Positions 8,229-27,732 of a DNA stretch of 64,000 nucleotides are shown here, in pieces (the stretch's first letter is position 1; each line of letters begins with the position of its first letter). The notes beneath the pieces were generated by a model that worked only from the letters and a program-made list of their open reading frames with translations, had not been told where the DNA came from and made no database searches. The stretch covers positions 1,739,001 to 1,803,000 of the forward strand of contig NC_007761.1 of NCBI RefSeq assembly GCF_000092045.1, written 5' to 3'. A program made the position numbers and the translations under genes. This stretch comes from Rhizobium etli CFN 42 (lineage in GTDB: Bacteria; Pseudomonadota; Alphaproteobacteria; Rhizobiales; Rhizobiaceae).

Positions 8229-8561
8229 GTCTCCCTTAAAACCAATTGATGCGATCGCAGTCGCGGTCGTCGCGCACGCTGTTCCCAGCCGTGGGTGGAC
8301 GCCGGCCGGTGTTGCCGCAGGCGAGGGACGTCAATGGCGGCCGCTCGTCCCTGGCGATCCGTGGGATTTTCTCCGAGATTTCAGCGATTTTTGGAAGGGC
8401 CACGGCGAATCGCCTTGCAGGCGGCGAATTGTCTCCCATATGCGCTGTCACGCCAAGATTGGCGTCTGCAATTAAGTCTTGCGCAATTTCGCCGAAAGCC
8501 TTAAACGGCGGCACTAAACCGGTTCGCCGGGGCCACCATTTCGTTCACAGGAAGCATTCAA
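8229..8561 (+). other. 333-base gap between tRNA-Gly and tuf copy 1
   Basis: No plausible gene. It holds small hairpins (GGCG-AAT-CGCC at 8404-8414; CGCCA-AGAT-TGGCG at 8451-8464). A weak promoter-like pair, TTGCGC followed by TTAAAC, lies before tuf; I do not regard it as established. Confidence 0.5.
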
Positions 8562-9737
8562 ATGGCAAAGAGTAAGTTTGAGCGCAACAAGCCGCACGTC
8601 AACATTGGCACGATCGGCCACGTTGACCACGGCAAGACGTCTCTGACGGCAGCGATCACGAAGTACTTCGGTGAGTTCAAGGCGTACGACCAGATCGACG
8701 CGGCTCCGGAAGAGAAGGCACGCGGCATCACGATCTCGACGGCGCACGTTGAGTATGAGACGCCGGCCCGCCACTACGCGCACGTTGACTGCCCCGGCCA
8801 TGCCGACTACGTGAAGAACATGATCACCGGTGCGGCGCAGATGGACGGCGCGATCCTGGTTTGCTCGGCTGCTGACGGCCCGATGCCGCAGACGCGCGAA
8901 CACATCCTGCTCGCCCGCCAGGTCGGCGTTCCGGCAATCGTTGTGTTCCTGAACAAGGTCGACCAGGTTGATGACGCCGAGCTTCTCGAGCTGGTTGAAC
9001 TCGAAGTTCGCGAACTTCTGTCGTCCTACGACTTCCCGGGCGACGACATTCCGGTCGTCAAGGGTTCGGCGCTTGCTGCTCTTGAAGACTCCGACAAGAA
9101 GATCGGCGAAGACGCGATCCGCGAACTGATGGCAGCGGTCGACTCCTACATTCCGACGCCTGAGCGTCCGGTTGACCAGCCGTTCCTGATGCCGATCGAA
9201 GACGTGTTCTCGATCTCGGGCCGTGGTACGGTCGTGACCGGCCGCGTCGAGCGTGGCATCATCAAGGTTGGTGAAGAAGTCGAGATCGTCGGCATCCGTC
9301 CGACCTCGAAGACGACGGTGACCGGCGTTGAAATGTTCCGCAAGCTGCTCGACCAGGGCCAGGCCGGCGACAACATCGGCGCGCTGATCCGCGGTGTGAA
9401 CCGTGACGGCGTCGAGCGTGGTCAGATCCTGTGCAAGCCGGGCTCCGTCAAGCCGCACAAGAAGTTCAAGGCAGAAGCCTACATCCTGACGAAGGAAGAG
9501 GGCGGCCGTCATACGCCGTTCTTCACCAACTACCGTCCGCAGTTCTACTTCCGCACGACGGATGTGACCGGCATCGTGACGCTTCCGGAAGGCACGGAAA
9601 TGGTCATGCCGGGCGACAACGTCACGGTTGACGTCGAGCTGATCGTTCCGATCGCGATGGAAGAAAAGCTGCGCTTCGCCATCCGCGAAGGCGGCCGCAC
9701 CGTCGGCGCCGGTATCGTCGCTTCGATCGTCGAGTAA
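8562..9737 (+). CDS. tuf: Elongation factor Tu, copy 1
   Basis: GTPase that carries aminoacyl-tRNA to the ribosomal A site. The 391-residue protein has the P-loop GHVDHGKT (about 19-26), the DCPGHADY switch II and NKVD specificity motifs, followed by the two beta-barrel domains. It is identical through residue 387 to copy 2 at 27733; only the last residues differ (SIVE here, IESLE there). It follows tRNA-Tyr and tRNA-Gly, as tufB does in E. coli. A strong terminator follows. Confidence 0.98.
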   Translation: MAKSKFERNKPHVNIGTIGHVDHGKTSLTAAITKYFGEFKAYDQIDAAPEEKARGITISTAHVEYETPARHYAHVDCPGHADYVKNMITGAAQMDGAILVCSAADGPMPQTREHILLARQVGVPAIVVFLNKVDQVDDAELLELVELEVRELLSSYDFPGDDIPVVKGSALAALEDSDKKIGEDAIRELMAAVDSYIPTPERPVDQPFLMPIEDVFSISGRGTVVTGRVERGIIKVGEEVEIVGIRPTSKTTVTGVEMFRKLLDQGQAGDNIGALIRGVNRDGVERGQILCKPGSVKPHKKFKAEAYILTKEEGGRHTPFFTNYRPQFYFRTTDVTGIVTLPEGTEMVMPGDNVTVDVELIVPIAMEEKLRFAIREGGRTVGAGIVASIVE

Positions 9738-9765
9738 CCTTTCAGGTTATCCACAATCAGGAAGA

Positions 9766-9797
9766 CCCCGCTGGAAACAGCGGGGTTTTTCGTTTTT
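9766..9797 (+). terminator. Rho-independent terminator of tuf copy 1
   Basis: The perfect 8-bp stem CCCCGCTG/CAGCGGGG with a GAAA tetraloop is followed by TTTTTCGTTTTT. Confidence 0.93.
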
Positions 9798-9939
9798 GAT
9801 GCATCCGAGCCGCTTAACAGGTGTTGTAAAAATATCGTTAAGAATGCCCGTCACAGTATTTTGTTCATCTCACGTTCAGAAAGCAGTTGTGATTGGCTCA
9901 TTTTAGTCCAGACTCCTCCTTGTAAAGAGGAGAGTCGGG

Positions 9940-10074
9940 ATGATTCCAAAGGCCACATTCGTTGCGACGATATTCGCGATGTATGTTTTCACGATGTTTT
10001 TCATCGCTGCGATTCCGCAAGAGGTTGTTCAGTCGGCCGGAGTGCAGATCGGTGAGGTAAGCGTCGTCAAGTGA
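9940..10074 (+). CDS. Putative 44-residue membrane protein
   Basis: ATG at 9940 is preceded by GAGGAGAG (ribosome binding site) and opens 44 codons ending in TGA at 10072-10074. The peptide starts MIPKATFVATIFAMYVFTMF and has one predicted transmembrane segment (about residues 4-22), then a polar tail. The ribosome binding site lies in an imperfect hairpin (GACT-CCTC at 9911-9918 with GAGG-AG-AGTC at 9927-9936), which could modulate translation. It sits alone between tuf and an epimerase-like gene. No family is recognised. Confidence 0.55.
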   Translation: MIPKATFVATIFAMYVFTMFFIAAIPQEVVQSAGVQIGEVSVVK

Positions 10075-10247
10075 CGACCTTTCCAGTTCATCGCACGGGG
10101 CTGCGGTGATAGGGCAATAATGGGCCAGGTGCTCCCGGACAGGGTGCTCCTGGCGCGGCGGGGTGAAACCCTTGCAGGACGCTCGCTTGCTCTTCGCGCG
10201 GAAGCGTCTAACTATGCCTCCGGTTTAATGATGCGGAGGACCTTTCG

Positions 10248-11141
10248 ATGAAAAAGCGGATTCTGTTCACAGGCGGTTCCGGCAAGGCAGGTCGCCATGC
10301 CGTGCCATGGCTCGTCAATGCAGGGTACGAGGTTCACAACCTCGATCTCGTGCCTCTGGACAGCCCCGGCGTCACCAATCTCATCGCCGACATCACCGAT
10401 AGCGGCCAAGTCTTCAACGCGCTGTCGATGCATCGCGATTTCCCCGATCTCGACGGGGGCAGGGGCGTTCAACCCTTTGATGCGGTCGTGCATTTCGCCG
10501 CCATTCCGCGCATCCTGATCAAGCCGGACAACGAGACTTTCCGAATCAACGTGATGGGCACTTACAATGTCATCGAGGCTGCGGTGAAACTCGGGATCCG
10601 GAAGATCATCGTCGCGTCGAGCGAAACAACCTACGGCGTCTGCTTCGCCGAAGGCCATCGCGACTTCCACCAGTTCCCGCTGGAGGAAGATTACGACGTC
10701 AATCCGATGGATTCTTACGGCCTTTCCAAGGTCGTCAACGAAAAGACGGCGCGCGCTTTTGCCGAACGATCGGGCTTCGACATCTATGCGCTGCGCATCG
10801 GCAACGTTATCGAGCCGCATGAATATGAGCGGTTTCCGACCTATTTTGCCCATCCCGAGATGCGCAAGCGCATCACCTGGAGCTATATCGACGCTCGCGA
10901 CCTCGGACAGATCTGCCATCTCTGCATCGAGAAGGACGGGCTTGGCTACCAGGTCTTCAATGCCGCTAACGACACAGTTTCGGCCAATACGCCGGCGAAG
11001 GAACTGGCGAAGCGATTCTTTCCCAACGTACCCTTCACCCGCGAGATCGGTGAATATGAGGGGCTGCTTTCCAACCGCAAGATTCGCGAGGTGCTGGGCT
11101 TCAAGGAAGAACACGACTGGCGAAAATATGTGAAGGTTTGA
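10248..11141 (+). CDS. NAD-dependent epimerase/dehydratase family protein
   Basis: An extended short-chain dehydrogenase of 297 residues. The N-terminal Rossmann motif is TGGSGKAG (about 8-15), followed by VVHFAAIP (about 80-87). The catalytic Ser/Thr region is VASSETTYG (about 122-130) and the YGLSK dyad has Tyr157 and Lys161. The likely substrates are nucleotide sugars or uronic acids, but this cannot be fixed from sequence. The start ATG 10248 follows GGAGGA at about ten bases. It is flanked by tuf copy 1 and tRNA-Trp, and its presence in this core chain looks like a lineage-specific insertion. Composition is like its neighbours. Confidence 0.85.
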   Translation: MKKRILFTGGSGKAGRHAVPWLVNAGYEVHNLDLVPLDSPGVTNLIADITDSGQVFNALSMHRDFPDLDGGRGVQPFDAVVHFAAIPRILIKPDNETFRINVMGTYNVIEAAVKLGIRKIIVASSETTYGVCFAEGHRDFHQFPLEEDYDVNPMDSYGLSKVVNEKTARAFAERSGFDIYALRIGNVIEPHEYERFPTYFAHPEMRKRITWSYIDARDLGQICHLCIEKDGLGYQVFNAANDTVSANTPAKELAKRFFPNVPFTREIGEYEGLLSNRKIREVLGFKEEHDWRKYVKV

Positions 11142-11307
11142 AAGCTTTGCGGTTGCGCGATCGAAAAGCGGACACTCGCAAATGAGTGGAAGACTTCGAA
11201 AATCGAAAATCGTGCTTGCCAATCCGCTGCCGCCGTCTTAAAGGGAGCGCCATGCATTTCAGCAGCGATTTGCGGGTCTTGGCCCGGGCGCTGAAGGACA
11301 GGCATGA

Positions 11308-11383
<76 letters not shown>

Positions 11384-11475
11384 TCTTCCCTGATTCGGAC
11401 AGCGCGGCGCTGCTCGCGGCATTCCGGCTGGGGTCAATTGGTGGCAACTAATTTCGTTAAACCTCGGTTTCCCTC

Positions 11476-11504
11476 TTGTGCATTCGGAAATCGGTGTTTA
11501 TTTA
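11476..11504 (+). promoter_or_regulatory. Candidate promoter of secE-nusG
   Basis: TTGTGC at 11476-11481, a 17-base spacer, and TATTTA at 11499-11504, about 70 bases before secE. Good spacing, moderate consensus match. Confidence 0.5.
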
Positions 11505-11575
11505 GGGTTCAACAGACACGCGGTGCGTGGGGCTGATAGTTTCAGCTTTACGCGCCGTAATTGCGTGGGCAGTCG

Positions 11576-11776
11576 ATGGCATCCAAATCCAATCCAATTG
11601 CGTTTCTGCAGCAGGTTCGCTCCGAGACGTCCAAGGTCACATGGCCGTCGCGCCGCGAGACGATGATCTCGACGGTCATGGTGCTGGTGATGGTGGTTTT
11701 TGCCGCGCTGTTTTTCTTTGCCGCTGACCAGCTGATCGGCTGGGTCCTGAGCTTCGTGCTCAATACCGGCAACTGA
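11576..11776 (+). CDS. secE: Preprotein translocase subunit SecE
   Basis: The small essential clamp of the SecYEG protein-conducting channel in the inner membrane. The 66-residue single-helix form has the conserved amphipathic segment FLQQVRSETSKVTWPSRRE (about 10-28) followed by one transmembrane helix (about 32-60). ATG 11576 is chosen over an upstream in-frame TTG at 11561 because conserved SecE sequence begins there. nusG follows 17 bases downstream. Confidence 0.95.
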   Translation: MASKSNPIAFLQQVRSETSKVTWPSRRETMISTVMVLVMVVFAALFFFAADQLIGWVLSFVLNTGN

Positions 11777-11793
11777 TACGGGTGGAGATGAAA

Positions 11794-12324
11794 ATGGCGG
11801 CACGTTGGTACATCGTCCACGCGTACTCGAATTTTGAAAAGAAGGTGGCTGAGGACATCGAGAACAAGGCTCGCCAGAAGGGGCTTGAGCACCTGTTCGA
11901 GAAGATTCTCGTGCCGACCGAAAAGGTCGTGGAAGTGCGTCGCGGCCGCAAGGTCGATAGCGAGCGTAAGTTCTTCCCGGGCTATGTTCTGGTCCGCGCC
12001 AATCTGACGGACGAGGCTTACCACCTGATCAAGAATACGCCGAAGGTCACGGGTTTCCTCGGCTCCGACAATAAGCCCGTTCCGATTCCGGATTATGAAG
12101 CCGAGCGCATTCTCGGTCAGGTTCAGGAAGGCGTCGAGCGGCCGAAAGCGTCCGTCACCTTCGAGATCGGTGAGCAGGTCCGCGTTTCCGACGGTCCCTT
12201 TGCTTCGTTCAACGGAACGGTTCAGGATGTGGACGAAGAGCGTTCGCGCCTGAAGGTGGAAGTGTCGATCTTCGGTCGCGCAACGCCGGTCGAACTGGAA
12301 TACGCGCAGGTCGAGAAGGTCTGA
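11794..12324 (+). CDS. nusG: Transcription termination/antitermination protein NusG
   Basis: Binds RNA polymerase through its N-terminal domain, suppresses pausing, and links to Rho or ribosomal S10 through its KOW domain. The 176-residue protein starts with WYIVHAYSNFEKKV. It contains the FFPGYVLVRANLTDEAY polymerase-binding region and ends with the KOW motif region (GEQVRVSDGPFASFNGTVQDVD). ATG 11794 is preceded by GGTGGAGATGAAA. Two upstream in-frame starts (11782, 11788) would only add MEMK. Confidence 0.97.
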   Translation: MAARWYIVHAYSNFEKKVAEDIENKARQKGLEHLFEKILVPTEKVVEVRRGRKVDSERKFFPGYVLVRANLTDEAYHLIKNTPKVTGFLGSDNKPVPIPDYEAERILGQVQEGVERPKASVTFEIGEQVRVSDGPFASFNGTVQDVDEERSRLKVEVSIFGRATPVELEYAQVEKV

Positions 12325-12363
12325 TCGCGAGAGATGGGAGGCGGGTCCTTGTGGCCTGCTTCT

Positions 12364-12380
12364 TGCGGACCTTGTCCGCA
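12364..12380 (+). promoter_or_regulatory. Hairpin in the rplK leader
   Basis: The perfect 7-bp stem TGCGGAC/GTCCGCA with loop CTT lies in the 177-base nusG-rplK gap. L1-dependent autoregulation is known for the L11 operon in E. coli; whether this hairpin is the L1 target here is inference. Confidence 0.35.
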
Positions 12381-12501
12381 TCCGCGTGGAAGGTGAGGGG
12401 TCTTAGCCGGACCCTAATGATCCGCACCACGCAACCGCAGCCGCCGGAGCGATCCGGCATCACGGGTCGGGCGACCGGCCGTTCATGAAAGGCAGAGAGA
12501 T

Positions 12502-12933
12502 ATGGCTAAGAAAGTTGCAGGCCAGCTCAAGCTTCAGGTCAAGGCAGGATCGGCAAACCCGTCCCCGCCGATTGGTCCGGCGCTTGGTCAGCGTGGCATT
12601 AACATCATGGAATTCTGCAAGGCGTTCAATGCCGCCACGCAGGAAATGGAAAAGGGTATGCCGATTCCGGTCGTCATCACCTATTACCAGGACAAGTCCT
12701 TCACCTTCGCGATGAAGCAGCCGCCGGTCAGCTATTGGCTGAAGAAGGAGGCGAAGATCACCTCCGGTTCCAAGACGCCCGGCAAGGGTGCAAAGGCCGG
12801 TACCCTCACCAAGGCTCAGATCAAGACGATCGCCGAAGCCAAGATGAAGGACCTGAACGCAGCAGATATCGAAGGTGCAATGGCGATGATCGAGGGCTCT
12901 GCCCGCGCCATGGGCCTGGAAGTGGTGGGTTAA
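12502..12933 (+). CDS. rplK: 50S ribosomal protein L11
   Basis: Binds the GTPase-associated centre of 23S rRNA and is needed for stringent-response signalling through RelA/Rsh. The 143-residue length is standard. Signatures include the proline-rich N-terminal loop [25 protein letters not shown] and the C-terminal RNA-binding region [20 protein letters not shown]. rplA starts four bases downstream, so the two form one operon. Confidence 0.98.
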   Translation: MAKKVAGQLKLQVKAGSANPSPPIGPALGQRGINIMEFCKAFNAATQEMEKGMPIPVVITYYQDKSFTFAMKQPPVSYWLKKEAKITSGSKTPGKGAKAGTLTKAQIKTIAEAKMKDLNAADIEGAMAMIEGSARAMGLEVVG

Positions 12934-12937
12934 GACC

Positions 12938-13639
12938 ATGGCAGGCAAGCGCACTCGCAAAATCAACGAAGGTGTTGATCCGACCAAGCTCTACGCTCTG
13001 ACGACCGCCATCGGCATGGTCAAGGAACGGGCTGTCGCCAAGTTCGACGAAACCATCGAAGTCTCGATGAACCTCGGCGTCGATCCGCGCCATGCGGACC
13101 AAATGGTTCGCGGCGTCGTCAACCTGCCGAACGGCACGGGCCGCACGGTTCGAGTCGCCGTCTTCGCTCGTGGCGCCAAGGCTGATGAAGCCAAGGCTGC
13201 CGGTGCCGATGTCGTTGGCGCCGAAGACCTCGTCGAAATCGTCCAGGGCGGCAAGATCGAATTCGACCGCTGCATCGCCACCCCCGACATGATGCCGCTC
13301 GTCGGCCGTCTCGGTAAGGTTCTCGGCCCGCGCGGCATGATGCCGAACCCGAAGGTCGGCACCGTCACCATGGACGTCGCCGGCGCCGTCAAGGCTTCCA
13401 AGGGCGGCGCTGTCGAGTTCCGCGTCGAGAAGGCTGGTATCGTCCACGCCGGTATCGGCAAGGCTTCTTTCGACGCCAAGGCTCTGGAAGAAAACATCCG
13501 CGCCTTTGCCGACGCCGTCATCAAGGCGAAGCCGGCTGGCGCCAAGGGCAACTACGTCAAGCGCGTGGCGATTTCCTCGACCATGGGCCCGGGCGTCAAG
13601 ATCGAAGTCGGCTCGGTCACCGCAGCTCCGACTGCATAA
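12938..13639 (+). CDS. rplA: 50S ribosomal protein L1
   Basis: Forms the mobile L1 stalk that gates exit of deacylated tRNA, and in E. coli represses its own operon. The 233-residue protein contains the family motif [16 protein letters not shown] preceded by [12 protein letters not shown]. The start ATG 12938 lies four bases behind the rplK stop. A 330-base gap separates it from rplJ. Confidence 0.98.
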   Translation: MAGKRTRKINEGVDPTKLYALTTAIGMVKERAVAKFDETIEVSMNLGVDPRHADQMVRGVVNLPNGTGRTVRVAVFARGAKADEAKAAGADVVGAEDLVEIVQGGKIEFDRCIATPDMMPLVGRLGKVLGPRGMMPNPKVGTVTMDVAGAVKASKGGAVEFRVEKAGIVHAGIGKASFDAKALEENIRAFADAVIKAKPAGAKGNYVKRVAISSTMGPGVKIEVGSVTAAPTA

Positions 13640-13969
13640 GTTTAAGGTCGGGCTTGCGCCCGGCTTCTGAATTTCCGGCCTCACAAGGGGCCGGAATATT
13701 CCGGAGAAATCCGGAATCCTGTCCGAGATTGCAGGTGGTTTTCCCTTAATCACTTGGCCTGCATGAGACGGGTAAGACCCGAATTGCATGAAGTTCGCTT
13801 CTTGGAACTCGGTTCGAGCCTTGGATGCCTTGTGCCTCTTTAGCCTTGATTGGCGCGGAGCGCGAGGGGACAGGATCCTCAAGCGTCGCTTGGGATCTCT
13901 TTTGATCCCAAGGGGCAAAAGGCAACCCGGTGGGTCCGTTCAAACGGTCCCGCCAACTGGAGATAGGCA
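13640..13969 (+). promoter_or_regulatory. Structured leader of rplJL-rpoBC (candidate L10 leader)
   Basis: No gene is present. Two adjacent hairpins share one sequence unit: TTCCGGCC/GGCCGGAA (13673-13680/13689-13696) and ATTCCGG/CCGGAAT (13698-13704/13711-13717). Because all four arms are variants of TTCCGG or its complement, alternative pairings are possible. L10(L12) binding to its own mRNA leader is known in bacteria; equating this region with that element is inference from position and structure. Confidence 0.5.
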
Positions 13970-14488
13970 GTGGAAAGAGCGGAAAAACGCGAATTCGTCA
14001 CGGAACTGAACGAAGTCTTCAAGGCTTCGGGCTCGGTTGTCGTGGCCCACTATGCTGGTGCTACAGTCGCGCAGATGAACGATTTTCGTTCGAAGATGCG
14101 CGCTGCTGGCGGCACCGTCAAAGTCGCGAAGAACCGCCTGGCCAAAATTGCCCTTCAGGGTACGGAAGCGGAAGGGATTTCCAATCTCTTCAAGGGTCAG
14201 ACCCTCATTGCTTACAGCAATGATCCGATCACCGCTCCGAAGGTCGTCATGGATTTCGCCAAGACCAACGACAAGATCGTGGTTCTCGGCGGCGCCATGG
14301 GCACGACAACGCTGAACGCCGAAGGTGTCAAGTCGCTCGCGACCCTGCCTTCGCTGGACGAACTGCGTGCGAAGCTGCTGGGCATGATCCAGACCCCGGC
14401 TACCCGCATTGCAGGCGTTGTTGCAGCACCGGCAAGCCAGCTTGCTCGCGTGTTCTCGGCCTACGCCAAGAAGGACGAAGCCGCTTAA
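13970..14488 (+). CDS. rplJ: 50S ribosomal protein L10
   Basis: Base of the ribosomal stalk: the N-terminal domain binds 23S rRNA and the C-terminal helix carries L7/L12 dimers. 172 residues. The start is GTG at 13970 after GGAGATAGGCA, giving [18 protein letters not shown]. The helix with [21 protein letters not shown] and an Ala-rich end matches the family. rplL follows 56 bases downstream. Confidence 0.97.
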   Translation: MERAEKREFVTELNEVFKASGSVVVAHYAGATVAQMNDFRSKMRAAGGTVKVAKNRLAKIALQGTEAEGISNLFKGQTLIAYSNDPITAPKVVMDFAKTNDKIVVLGGAMGTTTLNAEGVKSLATLPSLDELRAKLLGMIQTPATRIAGVVAAPASQLARVFSAYAKKDEAA

Positions 14489-14544
14489 GGCGGTTTTTCG
14501 CTGTACATACTCAACAGTTCGAACCGAACAAAAGGAACTAGAAA

Positions 14545-14928
<384 letters not shown>

Positions 14929-14942
14929 TCTTGAACTGCACG

Positions 14943-14980
14943 TGGGAGGCGGCATTTACTGCCTCCCATTTGCCGTTTTC
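14943..14980 (+). terminator. Terminator-like hairpin (attenuator) after rplL
   Basis: TGGGAGGC/GCCTCCCA (14943-14950/14961-14968) with a ten-base loop, followed by TTTGCCGTTTTC. Only part of transcription should stop here, since rpoBC continues downstream without an obvious new promoter. Confidence 0.65.
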
Positions 14981-14988
14981 CTGAACGA

Positions 14989-15026
14989 ATTACCCAAAAG
15001 CCGCGTGAAAACGGCTTTTGGGTAAT
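14989..15026 (+). promoter_or_regulatory. Perfect 15-bp RNA hairpin between rplL and rpoB
   Basis: ATTACCCAAAAGCCG (14989-15003) pairs without a mismatch with CGGCTTTTGGGTAAT (15012-15026) around loop CGTGAAAA. There is no U-tract. In E. coli the rplL-rpoB gap holds an RNase III cleavage site, so processing is a plausible role here by analogy. Confidence 0.75.
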
Positions 15027-15186
15027 GGGTTCTTCAAGAGCATGGTCTCGAACCGAAGTGCCAAGGCAATCCGGCCTGGCTGTTTCGGGAGGTGGGACGA
15101 GGTTGAACTACTCATTGATCGGCGGGGTCGACTGGCCATCGGTTCCCGTCCGTTGCAGGCCCGGATGCAATTTTGAAGGAGCGACG

Positions 15187-19326
<4,140 letters not shown>

Positions 19327-19336
19327 ACATTGATAG

Positions 19337-19364
19337 GGCGTGCGCTGCTGATGCGGCGCACGCC
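19337..19364 (+). promoter_or_regulatory. Intercistronic hairpin rpoB-rpoC
   Basis: Perfect 9-bp GC-rich stem GGCGTGCGC/GCGCACGCC with a ten-base loop and no U-tract. Likely an mRNA stability or processing element rather than a terminator. Confidence 0.5.
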
Positions 19365-19515
19365 GGTCCCGCCGGAAGCCGCGTCCATGTCGGCCCGGAA
19401 GGGATGTTTCGCCGCATCTTGCGGTTATTCTCGTTTAAGCGAGGGAGGCGGCTCCCGGGAAATTGCCGCCGGCCATCGCATTTTGAGGGCGCTTTAGCCC
19501 ATGAAGGAGACAGGC

Positions 19516-23724
<4,209 letters not shown>

Positions 23725-23747
23725 TCCGCAGCTGAGGTCCACGAATT

Positions 23748-23779
23748 GAAAACCGCCCGGAGCGATCCGGGCGGTTTTC
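23748..23779 (+). terminator. Terminator after rpoC
   Basis: Perfect 13-bp stem GAAAACCGCCCGG/CCGGGCGGTTTTC with loop AGCGAT. The A-rich left arm and T-rich right arm could also serve the convergent gene at 23825. Confidence 0.93.
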
Positions 23780-23824
23780 GTTTGTGCTAGTCTTTGATTG
23801 ATAGCGGGAGGGAAGGCGTTCCCG

Positions 23825-24118
23825 TCAGCTGAACCGGATGATCGCGACCTCGCCATCGACCGCACCCTGATAGGCCGAGGCATGCGGCTCTTCCGCCGGA
23901 ATTTCGGTCAGCATGCCGATCTGGTCGAGGTCGGCCTCGATGAAGCCCTCCTCGGCAAGAGCGTTCAAGGCTTCGCGCACGGCGGTGTCGTCATCGGGCG
24001 CCTTCAGCAGGATGTGCAGGTCGATGCCTTCGCTGGCCTCGGACTCATAGCCTTTGCCGATGATGATGAAGATCATCGGCCCGTCGAAGTTATTGTCGTT
24101 ATCAGGTGTCGTGATCAT
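23825..24118 (-). CDS. Conserved-looking acidic 97-residue protein, function unknown
   Basis: No signal peptide or membrane segment. The N-terminus is Asp/Asn-rich (MITTPDNDNNFDGP), followed by an alternating hydrophobic strand (MIFIIIGKGYE), then an alpha/beta pattern typical of a small folded domain (GIDLHILLKAPDDDTAVREAL... and EVAIIRFS at the end). It is convergent to rpoC, with the rpoC terminator between them. Codon use is like the surrounding genes. I do not recognise the family; similar short proteins seem characteristic of Rhizobiales, but that is recall rather than a search result. Confidence 0.65.
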   Translation of the reverse strand: MITTPDNDNNFDGPMIFIIIGKGYESEASEGIDLHILLKAPDDDTAVREALNALAEEGFIEADLDQIGMLTEIPAEEPHASAYQGAVDGEVAIIRFS

Positions 24119-24614
24119 CGCCTGTCCTCGGTTCCTGGAGATTCGCTTTGTCGAATCCGCTGAGAGGACCTAACGCCGCAATTGCTGATTCCTTAATCGT
24201 TTTTGCTGCAAGGCCCAAGTTTTTATCTTGGCGCACGTTCCTGAATGCGTCTAGAAGGATGAAAACAGGGCGTTTGGCCCGCATATCAAGGTGATGCGGC
24301 CAAGTTTATTTCTTAACCGGCCTTGACGGGACGGGTGGAAACCAGTAGTACCCCGGCCATCAGATCCCATGTGAGGCTTGGCTGTTCGGGGCGACGCGCC
24401 CTGAAGTTCACCTCAAACAAGGTTCTAAACGCACGTTGAAGTCATGATGCTGCACGCATGACGCAGGATTTTATGCGTCCTCTGCTCCTTGTGGTCCATC
24501 TGCGGAAGCGGATCGGGCCATATTTTGCGCATTGACGGAAAGCATGCGTCATTGCCGGAGACGGCGTGAGTTCAAGCCCGCAAGGGTACTGAGATAAACG
24601 TAAGGGATGGTTGA
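24119..24614 (+). other. 496-base region upstream of the str operon
   Basis: It contains no credible gene (a 60-codon minus frame lacks coding signs). It must carry the rpsL promoter; TTGACG at 24323 with TAGTAC 17 bases later is a weak candidate. Small hairpins are CCAAG-TTTTTAT-CTTGG (24215-24231) and GACGCA-GGATTTTA-TGCGTC (24460-24479). The words ATGCGTC and GACGCA recur four times between 24455 and 24555. Confidence 0.5.
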
Positions 24615-24986
24615 ATGCCTACCGTAAACCAGCTGATCCGCAAGCCTCGCCAGGCGAACGTAAAGCGTAATAAGGTTCCCGCTCTTCAGGAGAACCCGCA
24701 GAAGCGCGGCGTTTGCACGCGCGTCTACACGACGACGCCGAGGAAGCCGAACTCGGCTCTGCGTAAGGTCGCCAAGATCCGCCTGACCAACGGCTTCGAA
24801 GTCATTGGTTACATCCCCGGTGAAGGTCACAACCTTCAGGAACACTCCGTCGTCATGATCCGTGGCGGGCGCGTCAAGGACCTTCCGGGTGTCCGTTATC
24901 ACATCATCCGCGGCGTTCTCGATACCCAGGGTGTCAAGAACCGCAAGCAGCGTCGCTCCAAGTACGGTGCGAAGCGTCCGAAGTAA
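24615..24986 (+). CDS. rpsL: 30S ribosomal protein S12 with Arg at position 43
   Basis: Decoding-centre protein, 123 residues. The conserved loop reads [13 protein letters not shown]: codon 43 (24741-24743) is AGG, Arg, where the family normally has Lys (AAG). K43R is the classical high-level streptomycin-resistance substitution; the second resistance position (Lys88, in GGRVKDLPG) is the usual Lys. All other conserved parts match. First gene of rpsL-rpsG-fusA-tuf. The change is read directly; the resistance phenotype is inferred. Confidence 0.98.
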   Translation: MPTVNQLIRKPRQANVKRNKVPALQENPQKRGVCTRVYTTTPRKPNSALRKVAKIRLTNGFEVIGYIPGEGHNLQEHSVVMIRGGRVKDLPGVRYHIIRGVLDTQGVKNRKQRRSKYGAKRPK

Positions 24987-25034
24987 TTCGGATTTTGAAT
25001 AATCCGGCGCTGCGCGAGGTCCTCCGCGTGATGA

Positions 25035-25535
<501 letters not shown>

Positions 25536-25564
25536 TTCCGAACGGTATCGAAAGGCAGTCCACA

Positions 25565-27664
<2,100 letters not shown>

Positions 27665-27732
27665 CCGGAATACCAATTGACCGATAACAAGAATTAGACC
27701 CCCTCGGGGACTAGCAAAACGGAGAGCCGAAA

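Noticed and set aside
10127..10155. Direct repeat GGTGCTCCCGG/GGTGCTCCTGG before the epimerase gene as an operator
   Set aside because: Two short copies only, with no promoter elements placed around them.
24102..24284. A 60-codon minus-strand frame upstream of the 97-residue protein
   Set aside because: No ribosome binding site, overlaps the next gene start and the str promoter region; poor coding character.
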